A DNA stretch of 64,000 nucleotides, taken from positions 620,001-684,000 of the forward strand of contig JAHQRK010000007.1 in assembly GCA_019828595.1 (NCBI GenBank), written 5' to 3'. The position numbers and the translations under genes were made by a program. This DNA is from Aphanomyces cochlioides. Taxonomy: Eukaryota; Oomycota; Saprolegniomycetes; Saprolegniales; Verrucalvaceae. Numbering within the stretch: position 1 is the stretch's first letter; the number at the start of each line of letters is the position of its first letter. Below the pieces are notes generated by a model. The model was not told where the DNA came from. It searched no databases and was given only the letters and a program-made list of their open reading frames with translations. This document shows positions 31,844-42,994 of this stretch, in pieces.

Positions 31844-34159
31844 ACCGAGTGGCGACTAGGCTTGCTTGGCGTGACAAACACACATGTTGGAAGTTTGACA
31901 GCCAAGATTGAAGACGGTTTGCATCTGCTTGAAGTTTTCTCAGGTGATTGTCCCGATGCCAGAGGCGACCAACCACTCAATCAACATGAGTACTAGTTGA
32001 AACTATTCATGTCTGGCATTTCTATGCCAATGCTTGCTCTATTCTTCATGGCTGTCTATTCCTGGCTGCTGCATTCATTTGCTCGGCTCTTCTGAGCCAC
32101 TCTAGAGTCGGGGACGCTGCATTCCCAATACACGACCAGGCAATCGGAGGTGCCATTTGCTTGTAATGGCGGACAGTAGGCTCCATTTTTAGCCAGTGAT
32201 CGACCGCGTGATAGGCAAGAACACAACCCATCCACTATCCTCTGCACGGCATCCAGGTCATGGTCCTTTTATTGGCGAATATCAAGGTGTAAGGATGCTC
32301 AAGCACGAGACGTGGATGGAGTAGAGAGCGTTACGAAGCCAACGTTTGATGCTTTGACTCGACTCAAGATTGAAATTCTTTCCTCTCCTGCCATTGTGGG
32401 ACTTGGTCAGAGATTTGCATACTCAGCATAGATGCGAATTGAAATGACTGACCAAGTCGCCATGTAGACTTCGATGTGCCAACTTTTGAATCTGGAGCAC
32501 TCTCAACCTTGAACATTGTGATCGACCTCCAACTCTCTTGTCGTTACTGCGTGGTTGTACAGTTGCAAATTGCTCGCAAACTCCACGTGTTTCCGCAACG
32601 ACGTGGGGCATCTGGTGAAAGAGAAGTTGGATACAAGCCCAGCACTTCAACTATTGTCACTTTTGCCGACCGGAGAAACTATGATATCACATTTAAGAAA
32701 ACGTCCCGTCGTCTGCCAATCATGATTAACTATACTTGACTGTGGGATCATAAACATGGTCGGTTATCATTTTGACTTGAATAAAGTATACTATAAGTTT
32801 CATCATATAAAAATGTTTTTAGCCTATCACAGCTCAGGAAATATTGTCCTGACAATATTTTGACTTCATTCTACTATACCATAGTTTAAACAACAGAGGT
32901 CGACATCGACCGTACTTACGGATATTTTTCCGGAAAATATGCAATTATTGTCAACCTTGAAAATAGTGATATCATGTCAGACCAGTGAAGTCCGAGCTTC
33001 TCGCCGCAAGAAAGAGGGGTGGTGGAAAGGTTTGAGGTCGCATGGAGATTTTATGTGATCGAGACGCGAAACAAGGAAATGGGAAAGCGCTGCTATGGGT
33101 TGAAAGTCCACAGTAGTTGACCGCTGCAGGGGGGAGATGGTAATGATAACCGGCAAGGAGGTTGGTTGCTCGGTTGCTCACGAGCTGCGCCTAGCGTTGG
33201 CTGGAGTTGGCGAGGGCAATTGACGGTGCGGGGTTTCGACAGAGCCATGGAACCCCCGCAAACTTATTGGCGCTTAAACTGTTTCACTCGGGACGCCACA
33301 AACTTAAGGGTTCATTCAACGCTAAATTGGAAAGTTTTGCTCTTGACTACTCCCCCTCTCTCTCTACCCTAGTCACGCATGCAAGCTCTTCATTTAACCT
33401 ATCCCCCCCCCTTCGAATGGTTCACACACTCTGCTCGCTTCCTCAAATGGTTTTTACCTCTCCCCTTCGAATGGTTCACACACTCTGCTCGCTTCCTCAA
33501 ATGGTTGGGATCTCGATGAAATACTGCTGTAGGCTTTCGTGCACTCCCGGCCGTCTTGTCGGCCCTCCTTTATTGGTGAGCGTTGTGCTGGCTTGTTGCG
33601 CTCGGTCTTTTCTACTCGAGCCGCACACGGCTTGGCGAAAAATCCCTCGACAATCAGACCCTGAACACATTGTCTCCCGCGGTTGGCTATCGTCTGCCTA
33701 TAGAATTTTCTTCTTTGCGCCAGAAAGTGCGTTGGATCGGTAGCGTAAGCGGCGGCTCGCTTTGCCACAAACCACCTATGGTAGGTCGCGGCACCACAGA
33801 CACAAAGAACTGCCAACCCAGAAGACACACTGGCTGAACTGCATTGAATCACAAGAGAATTTTGCATGGAGGTCACGTTAGTCAGCCATTGCCGTCATTC
33901 GTACTTGTTGTGCTACTCTTCGGAGCTCGGCCAAAAACGAAACTTCACACCCAATCGCAAACCACAAAGTGTACGCCGCGAGGACAAGGACGTGCCAAGA
34001 TAAACAACGGCTTGCTATCGCCACCACCAGTTAAATCGTCACTGAAATATATCATTTTCAAAAATATTAATTTATGGCGGTATCACTCTTTTGAACATTG
34101 ACTGTGCCCACAAGAGATTCTATTTTGAAATTTTATCTAGAAAAAATATGTTACGTCAA
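31844..34159. other. Intergenic region upstream of MFS paralogue 1
   Basis: I recognise no gene. GAAGTTTTCTC near 31930-31940 is shared with the other MFS upstream regions. Between 33170 and 33880 both strands carry overlapping frames of 140-178 codons with no known motif; one on the minus strand (33876-33454) has a hydrophobic stretch VSSGLAVLCVCGAATYHRWF and might be a small unknown protein, at low confidence. The rest is AT-rich, with CCGG-type palindrome debris near 32920-32940. Confidence 0.4.
33407..33506. repeat. Two-unit tandem repeat, period 54 bp
   Basis: CTTCGAATGGTTCACACACT and the following CTGCTCGCTTCCTCAAATGG occur at 33411-33450 and again at 33465-33504 with a 54-bp period, preceded by C-runs. 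Function unknown; it may be replication slippage. Confidence 0.85.
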
Positions 34160-35085
34160 ATCATGACCGTTTCGACAAGATATCACACTGTTGATCACAC
34201 CAGTTTCTACTGGTTAAAATTAAGAACATTCCCAAAGTCTCGAGTCCCTCTTGAGATGGAAAGAAGTTATTTGAATATCGTTCTGTTGGATTTCTAATGA
34301 GCTGCATCACATAGAGAGTACATGATGCACACATGGGGATCGTTTTTGTCAAGAATTTGCGGCTATGAAGTCGTGTGGTCACTATTTTTTGGAGAATAGA
34401 ATGAATTATCTTAGCCGACTTTCTGCTCCGACGTCCTTCACAAACATCAGTGCTGTGATAGATTACTAGGCCAGAATAAGAAAGGTTAGCACACAACAAC
34501 AATTTCGTGTGTTTATGACGAGTATTTCCTTTAAACAAGCGCTAGCAGAGCTGACTACGAATCTTGCGCCTAATACAGCTCTCTCTAAACTGATGAACAA
34601 CCCCGTATTTCAACACGGAAAGGAACATGCTGTCTGAACTAAATGATTAAAGCAATCGCAGTGTTAAAATATCAGGAACTCTATGGTTGAGACGCCCGCA
34701 TTTCTGTGGTAGAAGCGGAAACGATAAAAGGCAGCGCCGCGCGAAGCGCGGCGCTCCTGAGCTGAGAAAACAAAGCATACGTCATAGACGCATTAGACTA
34801 ATGCACTACCGTTGTTTAGGATCTCACAGGCGTGGCATGGACTTAAAACAGCCTTTTATGATATTTGTATGTGGTGCGACAAGTGTGATTTCCATACAAA
34901 ATGACTCGCAGGAGAAATCACACCGTGGATCACACTTGAGTGTGATAAATACCCCATCAAATACCTCAATGATGCAGACTTTTTAGCTAGTTTCGACCAA
35001 TCAAATACAATTTTTCACAACTAATTTATGTTTGATTGGTCAGATTTAAAAAAATACAACCTTGGTGTGATATTGTCGATAACAT
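34160..35085. mobile_element. Non-coding TIR element of about 0.9 kb, copy A
   Basis: About 926 bp nearly identical to 52361-53267. The outer ends carry short imperfect inverted repeats (TTCGACAAGATATCACAC at 34171, and GTGTGATATTGTCGAT near the right end). An internal GC hairpin GCGCCGCGCGAAGCGCGGCG (about 34734-34753) and a palindromic TCACACCGTGGATCACAC segment are present. It encodes no recognisable protein, so I take it as a non-autonomous DNA transposon mobilised in trans. Confidence 0.7.
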
Positions 35086-35750
35086 GGAAGTTTGAGGTGC
35101 GAATAATATCATATTATAGAGGATTTATAATACAACAGAGGTATCAAAAGTTGCAGTCAGCAGTACAATGGAAATCTATGAATGGAGAACATACAAAAAG
35201 CTACGGAGCACTAGCGTTTGATCGGCGAGAAGCTTCGTCTCCATCAATGGTCTAGATTAAGATGAAGAGTGCAAGTCATCATTTATGCGATTGTCAGCTA
35301 CCATTTTCGTACCCTGCTCAAGAATATATTGCTCACGATGCACCTTACTGTGTTCTTTGCTTGGTCCACTTGTGAACGTCTCCGAGAAATAACTGAGTGA
35401 TGTACTAGACTTTGCAGATATGTTAGCATGTCAAGAGAGCATACGTCGTCCCCTTTGATGGCAGGTTCCAAGTATTTAGCATGATTTTGGCGTATACTGC
35501 ATAAAACTATAATATAGATTTTATCTTAAATAAAAGTATATAAAGTTTAAAGGAAATAGCAAATCAACTTTGAATGCGACGGTCGCATGTTGAAGTTCCA
35601 ACTTTCAAAACTTTACAGGCATGCTTACCCCGAGGGAGTGGATTACGTTCAACATTTCTGTTAATAGAGACTGGTCTCGTTTGGATTTCTGGTCGTTCCA
35701 CGGTGGATGGGCTATCCTTAAGCTATTGCACTCGGCGTGGCCGTCGATGA
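35086..35750. other. Intergenic, no gene seen
   Basis: AT-rich sequence without recognisable genes or repeats. Confidence 0.35.
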
Positions 35751-35960
35751 GAGGAATTATTTAAAAACAACTATGGTGCAGTTGTTTTATACCCGAATGC
35801 AATTGTTTTGAGAAGCTGCCAAATCCGAATAATTATCCGGATATTAAACATGAAATTTCCTTGAATGAACATTAGACAAATTTTGCAAAACGATATTTCC
35901 GTGTGAGGTTTCTTTCTGCAATCAATCCGAAAATTTCTTGTGACAGCAAATTTTGCAAGC
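35751..35960. mobile_element. One terminus of a MULE-like element (fragment)
   Basis: GAGGAATTATTTAAAAACAA, CTATGGTGCAGTTGTTTT and the interior up to CATGAAATTTCCTTGAATGA parallel the right end (reverse complement) of the complete element at 45161-46138. A 34-bp unit with the palindrome AATCCGAATAATTATCCGGA lies between GAGAA and CATG. No partner end was found nearby. Confidence 0.65.
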
Positions 35961-36544
35961 AGGAAATTCATGGTGGAGATATATCTGGCACACAGACGAC
36001 TTACTTCTTGTTTCTGTCTCTGCTTCGCTCATTCAGGCATGCGTTAGATATCGAACGCATACACGAGCAAGCTGTTAATGAGTTCTGCTTGAGTGCAAGG
36101 AGGAGATCGCAAAACCTAATGCTGCATCCCCTGTCGGCTATGCGCTCCCGATTAATGGACTACATGTCTTTGTAAACTTCTAACCATTGCGCAGCTATCT
36201 GGCCGTGTGGAGAATCGAAGAGACGTATGTGAATGACTTCCTCCTGGAGGTCTATCAGATAATGTCTTGAAGCGGAATGCAGCCTTGCATTCGCTCGCAT
36301 GGGTGATGTCTCCGTCATCGATTATTCGGGACATCCACCGAAATGCAATCTGATTGGACAGTTCACAAGGGAAAATATTGCCTTGTGAAAAAATTTCAAG
36401 AGGAATTTCTAAGCTTATATTTCCTTCTGGATTTGTCACAAAGAAAAATTCACAAGGAATTCCTGTTTGCAAAATTTGTCTATTGTATTTGAGAGCCTCA
36501 CATGGCCAAGACCAAGTCAAGTCGATCGCAGAGATCTCCATGGC
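35961..36544. other. Repeat debris, no gene seen
   Basis: AT-rich with reused words (AAATTTTGCAA..., TTCCTTGTGAA...) around 36360-36480 resembling those at 35870-35960 in inverted order. The 132-codon minus-strand frame at 36550-36152 has no motif and overlaps the inverted repeat to the right. Confidence 0.35.
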
Positions 36545-37258
36545 CGGCACTACTTCAATTGAACCCCCGTCAGCAATTTAAACATATTTTATATCGGATA
36601 AAATTATCCGGATTATACTGGTTGATTGACAGGAATCGACATCATGCTTGCACATACAACACCACAGAAGAGAACAAAAGATTGCACTGCGTCTTAGTTC
36701 TACCTACAATTACGTGCACTCTCTAGATGTTGAGCATTCGCTGTCTTTCGCTTGAGGCTTGTGTTTCTTGAAATCTCAGCATTCCTGAGATGACGGCGCG
36801 GCTCGATAGTTTTTCCTGCTATCGTGACGTGTGTCGCTGCACAAAGTTTTTCCTGTAAATAAGATTAATATGATCAACGTCAGGACAAAAACGCTTACCG
36901 ATAGCAATGTTGGCTTGAACGACGCATTTTGCCATGCGCAGGTGGCCGGCTCATGACTTGGCAACAGACATCTAGGCACTCCGTGGTGAATTGCAAAGTG
37001 GTGGCAAACCACTGACAGGCCCACATTTACGGGGGTTGAATTGAAGTGGTATACAAACTTCAAATGTTTTTCATTGTGCTTGGCCGTAGAATGTGCTCGA
37101 AACGGGGGACAAACTGTAGTTGTGGCTCAAATTTGAGACAGTCATCCGAATATTATCCGGATGATGATTGACCTATCTCAATCAACTAGTATAATCCGGA
37201 TAATTTTATCCGGTATAAAATGTGTTTAAAATGCTGACGGGGTTCAATTGAAGTGCAC
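36545..37258. mobile_element. Inverted-repeat element (MITE-like), about 714 bp
   Basis: The left arm (36545-36635: CTTCAATTGAACCCCCGTCA, TCGGATAAAATTATCCGGAT, TATACTGGTTGATTGA) and the right arm (37165-37258, reverse complement) match over about 90 bp. Each contains a CCGGATAA(AA)TTATCCGG palindrome. No transposase is visible inside. A frame at 37063-36776 on the minus strand is unsupported. Confidence 0.65.
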
Positions 37259-37699
37259 TTATTTTAAAAACAATTTCAAATACATTCGTATCTGGATAAT
37301 TATCCGTACATACAAAGACCACAACAGAACAGTCGACCCGGTTATTATCCGTATGGCGCCAACACTGATGGAACATACGGATAGTAACCGGATGGTGCCA
37401 AAAGGAAGTTTGTCCCCCGCTTCAAGCGAATTCACGATATCCACGAATATTTTTAATACGAAAGTTTGTAAATACCGTTTTCTTAAGCCCCCGCATCTCA
37501 TTCAGAAATAGTTTCTAAGTCATTTTAACTTTTCCTCTGACATGGAGAGTCTGTATGACTTGTCGGACTTGTCCGATATCACGTTCAAGGCCGTTATGAT
37601 GACGACGAGCAGCGAGCGAGCAGCGATAGCATGGAGCATGAAGGTATCGATGATCGACGTTGTATAAATCTCACTTAACACTGGACTGCTAGGTTGGAC

Positions 37700-38300
37700 T
37701 ATTGCGTAATAAAATGCTTTGTTCTTCTTGTTCTGACGAAATGACCCTCAGCAACGACCTACAGTACTACGGTGGCGTTGCCGAAGGGCATGCAACATGG
37801 AGCACAGCGTGCGACAAAATACGAGTTTCTTTCGTTCGCGGTTGCCAATGGCGTCCTTGATCCATTGCTTTTACTATTGGCGACAAGGAAGACGTCACAC
37901 TCAGTGAAGGAGGACCTAGAAGCCTCCACCAAGACGACGAGCACATGGTACAAGTATTGTCGCAAGATTTGCTCCAAGGAAATGCGATCATGCACTGTTA
38001 AGATACTTGTAACATTTTATATACATGGTTGTATTCATTCTTGAGATTTATTAGATAGGAGGGGTTGGATCTGTCGTCGAAATCGATAAAACTTCTTTGA
38101 AGAAGAAGTCAAAGTATGGTCGCCGCACGCAGCACGAAGATTGCTGGCTCTTTGGTGGTGTCGATGGAGCGACGAAGAAATGGTTTGGCGTACTCACTTA
38201 CAACGACAGAACGAAGCAACGATTATTGCCAATTATTGCCAATCATATTGCAGAAGGTAATTCTGATTGGCTGAAATTGAATTCGCTCAACTAACTGTTA
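37700..38300 (+). pseudogene. Merlin/ISXO2-like transposase copy 1, N-terminal part
   Basis: A degenerate zinc-ribbon start (LLRNKMLCSSCSDEMTLS, about 37700-37750) is frame-shifted relative to the next part (GVLDPLLLLLATRKTSHSV..TWYKYCRKICSKEM, to about 37985), the helical region of ISXO2-type transposases. After an intron the catalytic part restarts near 38070: VVEIDKTSLKKKSKYGRRTQ (first catalytic Asp) and then EDCWLFGGVDGATKKWFGVL...ANHIAEG. GT at 38263 opens the second intron, inside which, just before its AG end, the Harbinger element sits. Merlin enzymes are the eukaryotic relatives of IS1016/IS1595. Confidence 0.78.
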
Positions 38301-38323
38301 GGCCCTGGTCCATGAAGTTGTTA

Positions 38324-40165
38324 CTACTCTGGTCCACAAGAATTGCACCATTTGTGTTTGGATTGGCGGGATTTTTCTAAAAATACAGATATGATAAATG
38401 TGATTGGTGCGCTGAAAAGCGCAAGATCTGCTCTTTAATTGGTTGTATTTTGATAGTGCAAATTCGTTCTCTGGCGCGAAAAATGAGCCGCCAAAGTTGT
38501 CGACTCACTTGTGCCATGGTCTCTTTTTTTCGCCAGAGCTTTAGTGCTAAATTTTACGGCTAACCGACAAGTGCAGTGGTTCCTCTTGCTTCTGGACATG
38601 TCGTGCTCACCTTGGAATGAGACACAACCATCCACTGAGCGCGTAAGCCTGGCAAGAAACCTCTCGCCAGTGGAGAGACGCCAAGCCTACCAAATGCTCT
38701 TGAGAGCAACGGTGAGCAACAAGCTGCCGTATGGAACCATAAAGGAAGTTGCCCATCGTATGCAATGCCACAGCACAACAATATATCGCCTGTGGACGCG
38801 TGCGCAGCACTCATTCAGTCGGGGTGATCCAGAGATCGACGTTCTCGCCAAAATGCACGGTATGACCTCTTAAAATCAATATTTATACCAAAATTATTCA
38901 TTGCCATAGATATTAATTCTCACAAGTACGATATTTTAGGTAATTGTGGCAAGCAAAGACGACGCTCACCAGAAGCCATTGAAGCAGCAATCAAGTATGT
39001 TGATCACGAAGACAGACAAAACCTGCGCTCTCTGTCCGCCCAAAGCGGCGTTCCGAAAACAACAATCCTGCGACACATGAAGGAATCCAAAAAGCTCAAG
39101 GCACGCTCGAGTTATGTCAAGCCCATGCTAACAGCGACGAACAAGATTCAACGCCTCCAATTTGCATTGAAGTTTCTTCGACCTTCGCCGAGAGGGAACC
39201 ATTTCTTTGACAACTTGTACAATCGCGTACATCTCGACGAGAAATGGTTCTTCTTGACAAAGGTCAAGAAAACTTTTTATGTGTATGACGATGAAGAGCT
39301 GGCTTTGCGCGCTACAAAGTCCAAAGGGTTCATCACGAAAGTGATGTTTCTTGCGGCCGTCGCGCGTCCACGTCACGACCCACACACCAAGCGCTTGTTC
39401 GATGGGAAGCTGGGCATTTGGCCCTTCGTACAACGTTTGCCAGCGGCCCGGAACAGCAAAAATCGGCCTCGAGGAACAATGATTACGACCACCGTCAATG
39501 TGGATTCTGCGGCATATGTTGACTCTGTTGTCAAGAATGTCCTGCCAGCCATCAAGACCAAGTTCCCACGAGGTTGTCTCCAACGTGGCGTGCTATTACA
39601 GCACGACAACGCGAGCCCCCACAAGCGTTTGACAACTGCATTTTTGCGTGCTAATGGGTTTGATTTCGTCGAGATTGAAACTCAGCCACCAAACAGCCCA
39701 GATTTCAATGTGTTAGATTTAGGTTTTTTTAACGCTATTCAATGTCTGCAGCATCAAAAGAGAACTCGGTCAATTGACGAGTTAATTGATGCTGTACAAG
39801 AAGCTTTCTTTGAGTTGCCAGTGATTACACTGGCTAAAACCTTTATAACCTTGCAAAAGGTTATGGAGTGTTCAATGGAAGTCGGTGGTGGCAATAACTA
39901 CAAGCTGCCACACATGAAAAAGGATGCTGTGATCCATGACCTCTCAACTTATAATGTTGATTGTAGTCCAGCCATCTACAGGAATGCTATCGACCACCAG
40001 AATTCCCTAGATCAAGTTGATGTAATATAAATGTCAATTTAAATTTTATTTTCCCGGGTCGATATTCAGTTTCGAGGTTGCATACAAAACTCCATATAAA
40101 TATTGACATGTTCATATACATTAATCAAGTATAAATAATGTTGCAATTCTTGTGGACCAGAGTAG
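38324..40165 (+). mobile_element. mariner-type transposon, 1842 bp, apparently complete
   Basis: Perfect 24-bp terminal inverted repeats beginning CTACTCTGGTCCACAAGAAT are flanked by TA on each side (38322-38323 and 40166-40167). The transposase gene inside has no visible lesion. It sits within the first 25 bp of the Harbinger element, so it is the youngest layer of the nest. Confidence 0.93.
38598..40030 (+). CDS. mariner transposase, intact, 2 exons
   Basis: Exons 38598-38859 and 38940-40030 (80-bp GT-AG intron) encode 450 residues with no stop or shift. The N-terminus has paired helix-turn-helix regions (LSPVERRQAYQMLLRATV, YGTIKEVAHRMQCHSTTIYR; then VPKTTILRHMKES). The catalytic core has Asp in NRVHLDEKWFFL, Asp in VLLQHDNASPHKR and a third Asp in PPNSPDFNVLDLGFFNAIQ, so it is a DDD enzyme of the plant/oomycete mariner type. 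With perfect TIRs on both sides it may be, or recently was, active. The start is the first ATG before the first HTH; the frame is open a little further upstream. Confidence 0.9.
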
Positions 40166-40300
40166 TATGTGTTTTGGTTCCAGAATTCTTACCTCTAATT
40201 GGTGCAAAAAAACCTACCCCTTTATATTGGTTCTGTTCACAGAAGCACTCCAAAGGGGGTTCTGGGACTGGATTTTGGTTTTGAGGTGGTTCAGTTTGCA

Positions 40301-41428
40301 ATGGACGACCGATTGGTCGTCGTGACAATGATCACTGCTGTCGCTGCAGCGGTCGCAGCGTACATGTCGTGTGCTGATGGCCGCGAGATTCCCCATCCTG
40401 TTCAACAGCGTTTTTCAGTACGGAGCAATCAGTTTGAGAAGGCGGTGAAGAATTGTGTTGACGGCTGGTTCGTTCGAATGTTGCGCTGCAACTTCGGCAC
40501 CTTTGTTAAGATTGTTGATCGCATTCAGGGCATATGGGAGGAAGTCAATGGACCGCTTCCAAGTCGGCGAGGCACTACCTCCGTGATGAAGCGAGTGGCA
40601 CTCTGTATGCATTACCTGTCATCCGGTGGAACCATCACATCTGTGTCTGCCGTTTTTGGCATAAGCCACACCAAGCGTTGAGGTGCTTTGTTCACGTGTC
40701 AAAGTCAGTCCTTCACCATCCAAGTACGCCAGAAGATTGGCAGTCCACGGCTAAGCAATTTGAGAGGCTTACCGGTTTCCCAAATGTTGTTGGTGCAATA
40801 GACGGAACTCTCATTCGTATAGCAAGGCCAGCTGAACACGAAGGATGGTACTGCAGAAAAGGGTCCGGCTGTGAACGTTCAAGCTGTAGTTTACTCAAGA
40901 ATGCGATTTATATCCTGCTCAGTGCGAGCAGGATCGGCTAATGATCAATCTTTGTGGAACCGTTCTGGCTATCGGCTTCATCTACTCGGCCGTCTGCCCG
41001 AAGAATTCCATCTACTTGGAGACTCAGGATACAAAATATGGGGACATCTTATAACGCCTTATCCTGAGCAACAAGCCATGTCATCGCCATCAAAGAGATA
41101 CTACAACTACTGCCATTCTCGAACGCGAATCGTTGTTGAGCGAGTCTTCGGAGCTTTGAAGAATCGATGGCGCGTGCTCCTCTGTCCGCTCGATCAAAAA
41201 TGTGAAGAAACACTGCGCAATGTCATCGTGAGCTGCTTTGTCTTGCACAACTGGATGATTGAAATGAACGATTCTGTTGTCGTTCGTGGCGAAGATCCAT
41301 TTTTTGGGCTCACTCTTGGCTTGAACGATACGTTTGTGTGCGCTGAGACTGCACAGTCTCACAGAAAGGGTGAGAGAAAGAGAGAAGTGCTTCAGACTTT
41401 CTTGTGGTACAAGCAATCACTTGACTGA
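40301..41428 (+). pseudogene. PIF/Harbinger transposase 1 (DDE_Tnp_4), two frameshifts
   Basis: ATG 40301 gives MDDRLVVVTMITAVAAAVAA, then FGTFVKIVDRIQGIWEEVNG and a VSAVFGISHTK HTH. A 1-nt slip at about 40680 leads to VVGAIDGTLIRIARP (first Asp), and a second slip at about 40862 to NDQSLWNRSGY..HLLGDSGYKIW (second Asp) and RTRIVVERVFGALKNRW (Glu). The triad is complete, but the product is broken. The stop lies 21 bp from the stop of the convergent Myb-like gene. Confidence 0.88.
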
Positions 41429-41449
41429 ATTGAATGTTATAGATTGCTA

Positions 41450-42284
41450 TTACTTCTTGTGCACGATAGCGTTGATAAGCTGTTCCATCAAAGCGTTTTG
41501 TTTTTCTTGCATTTCAACCATTCGCTCCATTACACATCTATTTTCTTCCTGCGAAGTACGCAGCAAGGCAGCCAAGTCATCCGTGGGGCACATTTGAAAG
41601 CCTCCGCAATAGCCTCCATTCCGCGACCCATCTCGTGTGCAAGAAGATTGACTCCTGCTTTGGGCCTTGTCTCGCTCTCGACCTTTATTGATTTCCTTGG
41701 TGGTGCATTGCTGTCACTTTCATCGGCACTGCCCCGTTGGCCATAGTCAGATTCATTCGAGTCAAACATGATTTCATTTGCGACACCAGTTTTGCCAGAG
41801 AACCACTCTTGTAGAATCGGAAGATATGGTGGGGCTTTGTTTTGGGCTCTAGATTACCAGTGCGACATAAGTCATCCGCATGCGCTTTGTATTCACATTT
41901 GACTTTCTTGTACTTGTCGCGTAGTCGCTTCGCAGAGACGGCAACGCCGACTTCATTCGTGAGAACGGCAGCGAAGTAGCACCAGAATGTGTCCTTCTTT
42001 GTGTTCGTGTCAGCTTCCAAGAATCGTTTCAAGATAGTGGCGTCGGAGAAGCAGAGTCTTAACATCGCGCGGATCATCTCATCCGTCCATTCAAACTTGG
42101 ACTCTGGCGTTTTCTTCAGTGGAGCACCCCGGCGAGCTTGTGGGGTCTTGCGCTTTGAATTGCCACTTGACGGTTGTATGTCCGTCGTTACCACAAGAGA
42201 GTCAACGAAATACTCTGCCACAGTCACTCCTTCGAACGCTCGGGGGTTGCAAAAGGAGGCGTCTCCATTTTTTCTCCAGAACAA
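41450..42284 (-). pseudogene. Harbinger accessory Myb/SANT-like protein 1, frameshifted
   Basis: From 42284 the protein shows a trihelix/Myb-like module (FEWTDEMIRAMLRLCFSDA, AVSAKRLRDKYKKVKCEYKA) and PHHIFRFYKS. A slip near 41810 then moves the frame to MFDSNESDYGQRGSADESDS..ETRPKAGVNLLAHEM, another slip lies near 41590, and the C-terminal coiled coil ends ..LMEQLINAIVHKK at 41450. In Harbinger elements such proteins escort the transposase to the nucleus and the ends. Confidence 0.75.
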
Positions 42285-42364
42285 AAACGAAAATGGGACT
42301 GGTCCAAATAAATCGTTTGGAACCAGCCGATTGTAGAACCAGAACTTATTGGTGGACCAGGGCC

Positions 42365-42685
42365 TTAGGAACGCTGATTGTGTCCGACAAATTCAGCTCG
42401 TACGTTTCGGCGAACGAACGCCATACCCCTGCAAACAGTCCTGCACTTGCCCACATGCGCTATTCGCACATGTGGGTCAATCATTCAACTAGTAATTATG
42501 TGAACCCTGTAAATGGCGCCAACACTCAGTCAATTGAGGGAGTGTGGGAAGTCCATGTGAAGCAATATCTCAAGGCGATACGTGGTGTACGCCGAGATCT
42601 TTTGCAATCCTATCTGGACGAGTTCATGTGGAGAAATTGGTTCTTTCCTCCCAAGGCAACAGGTAGTATGTATTTTAAAGGATAA
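42365..42685 (+). pseudogene. Merlin/ISXO2-like transposase copy 1, C-terminal part
   Basis: This resumes right after the Harbinger insertion: GTLIVSDKFSSYVSANERHT (second catalytic Asp), SHMWVNHST, YVNPVNGANTQSIEGVWEVH (Glu) and YLDEFMWRNWFFP. It is the same protein as 43425-43165 on the other strand. Removing 38301-42367 restores an intron ending TTAG directly before the GAACGCTG exon start. Confidence 0.85.
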
Positions 42686-42994
42686 GTCATAGCAATACGT
42701 AAGAATCCTAACCTCTAATACAATATTTCCTTTCATCACACATCAAGAACGAAAATGGAGGATAATGATGACTCATAATCCGGATAATTATCCGGATTCG
42801 CTTTGCATCGCGCTTTGTTTTAAAATAAATGCAGAGTAAAGTTGTGCCGCTGATCCTGAGTGAAGGAAATGGTCTTCATAGATTGCCATTCTCTAGATTA
42901 ATTATACTTCTATATACCCATTATGGAACATTATAGAGGTATTTCAAGCAGAGTATCCGGTGTGTGTAGAGCGGCGGCACTCTTTTAAAGGAAA

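Larger units (their letters stand above)
38301..42364. mobile_element. PIF/Harbinger transposon 1, 4064 bp including a nested mariner
   Basis: Ends GGCCCTGGTCCA (38301-38312) and its complement (42353-42364) form the TIR core. TTA flanks both ends (38298-38300 and 42365-42367). It carries the two genes typical of the superfamily in convergent orientation, a DDE transposase (40301-41428) and a Myb/SANT-like protein (42284-41450), both frameshifted. The left end is interrupted after 23 bp by a mariner element. Confidence 0.9.
37235..42900 (+). mobile_element. Merlin (ISXO2/IS1595-like) transposon copy 1, split by nested insertions; ends approximate
   Basis: The outer arms share TTATTTTAAAA-CAA followed by a TCCGGATAATTATCCG palindrome (37258-37310, and inverted at about 42775-42835). 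The exact termini and target duplication were not resolved. Between them lies a Merlin transposase gene whose intron now contains a 4.06-kb Harbinger element. The palindrome is also part of the Merlin copy 2 TIR. Confidence 0.6.

Noticed and set aside
33407..33506. CRISPR-like repeat
   Set aside because: Only two units, adjacent without spacers, in a eukaryotic context. A simple tandem duplication.
33166..33876. Overlapping 140-178 codon frames on both strands as a real gene
   Set aside because: No motif, no clear splice structure, a low-complexity start and a tandem repeat inside. Left as an unassigned region.
34730..34760. GC-rich hairpin as a transcription terminator or small RNA
   Set aside because: It lies inside a repeated mobile element, has no adjacent gene, and is shortened in the second copy.
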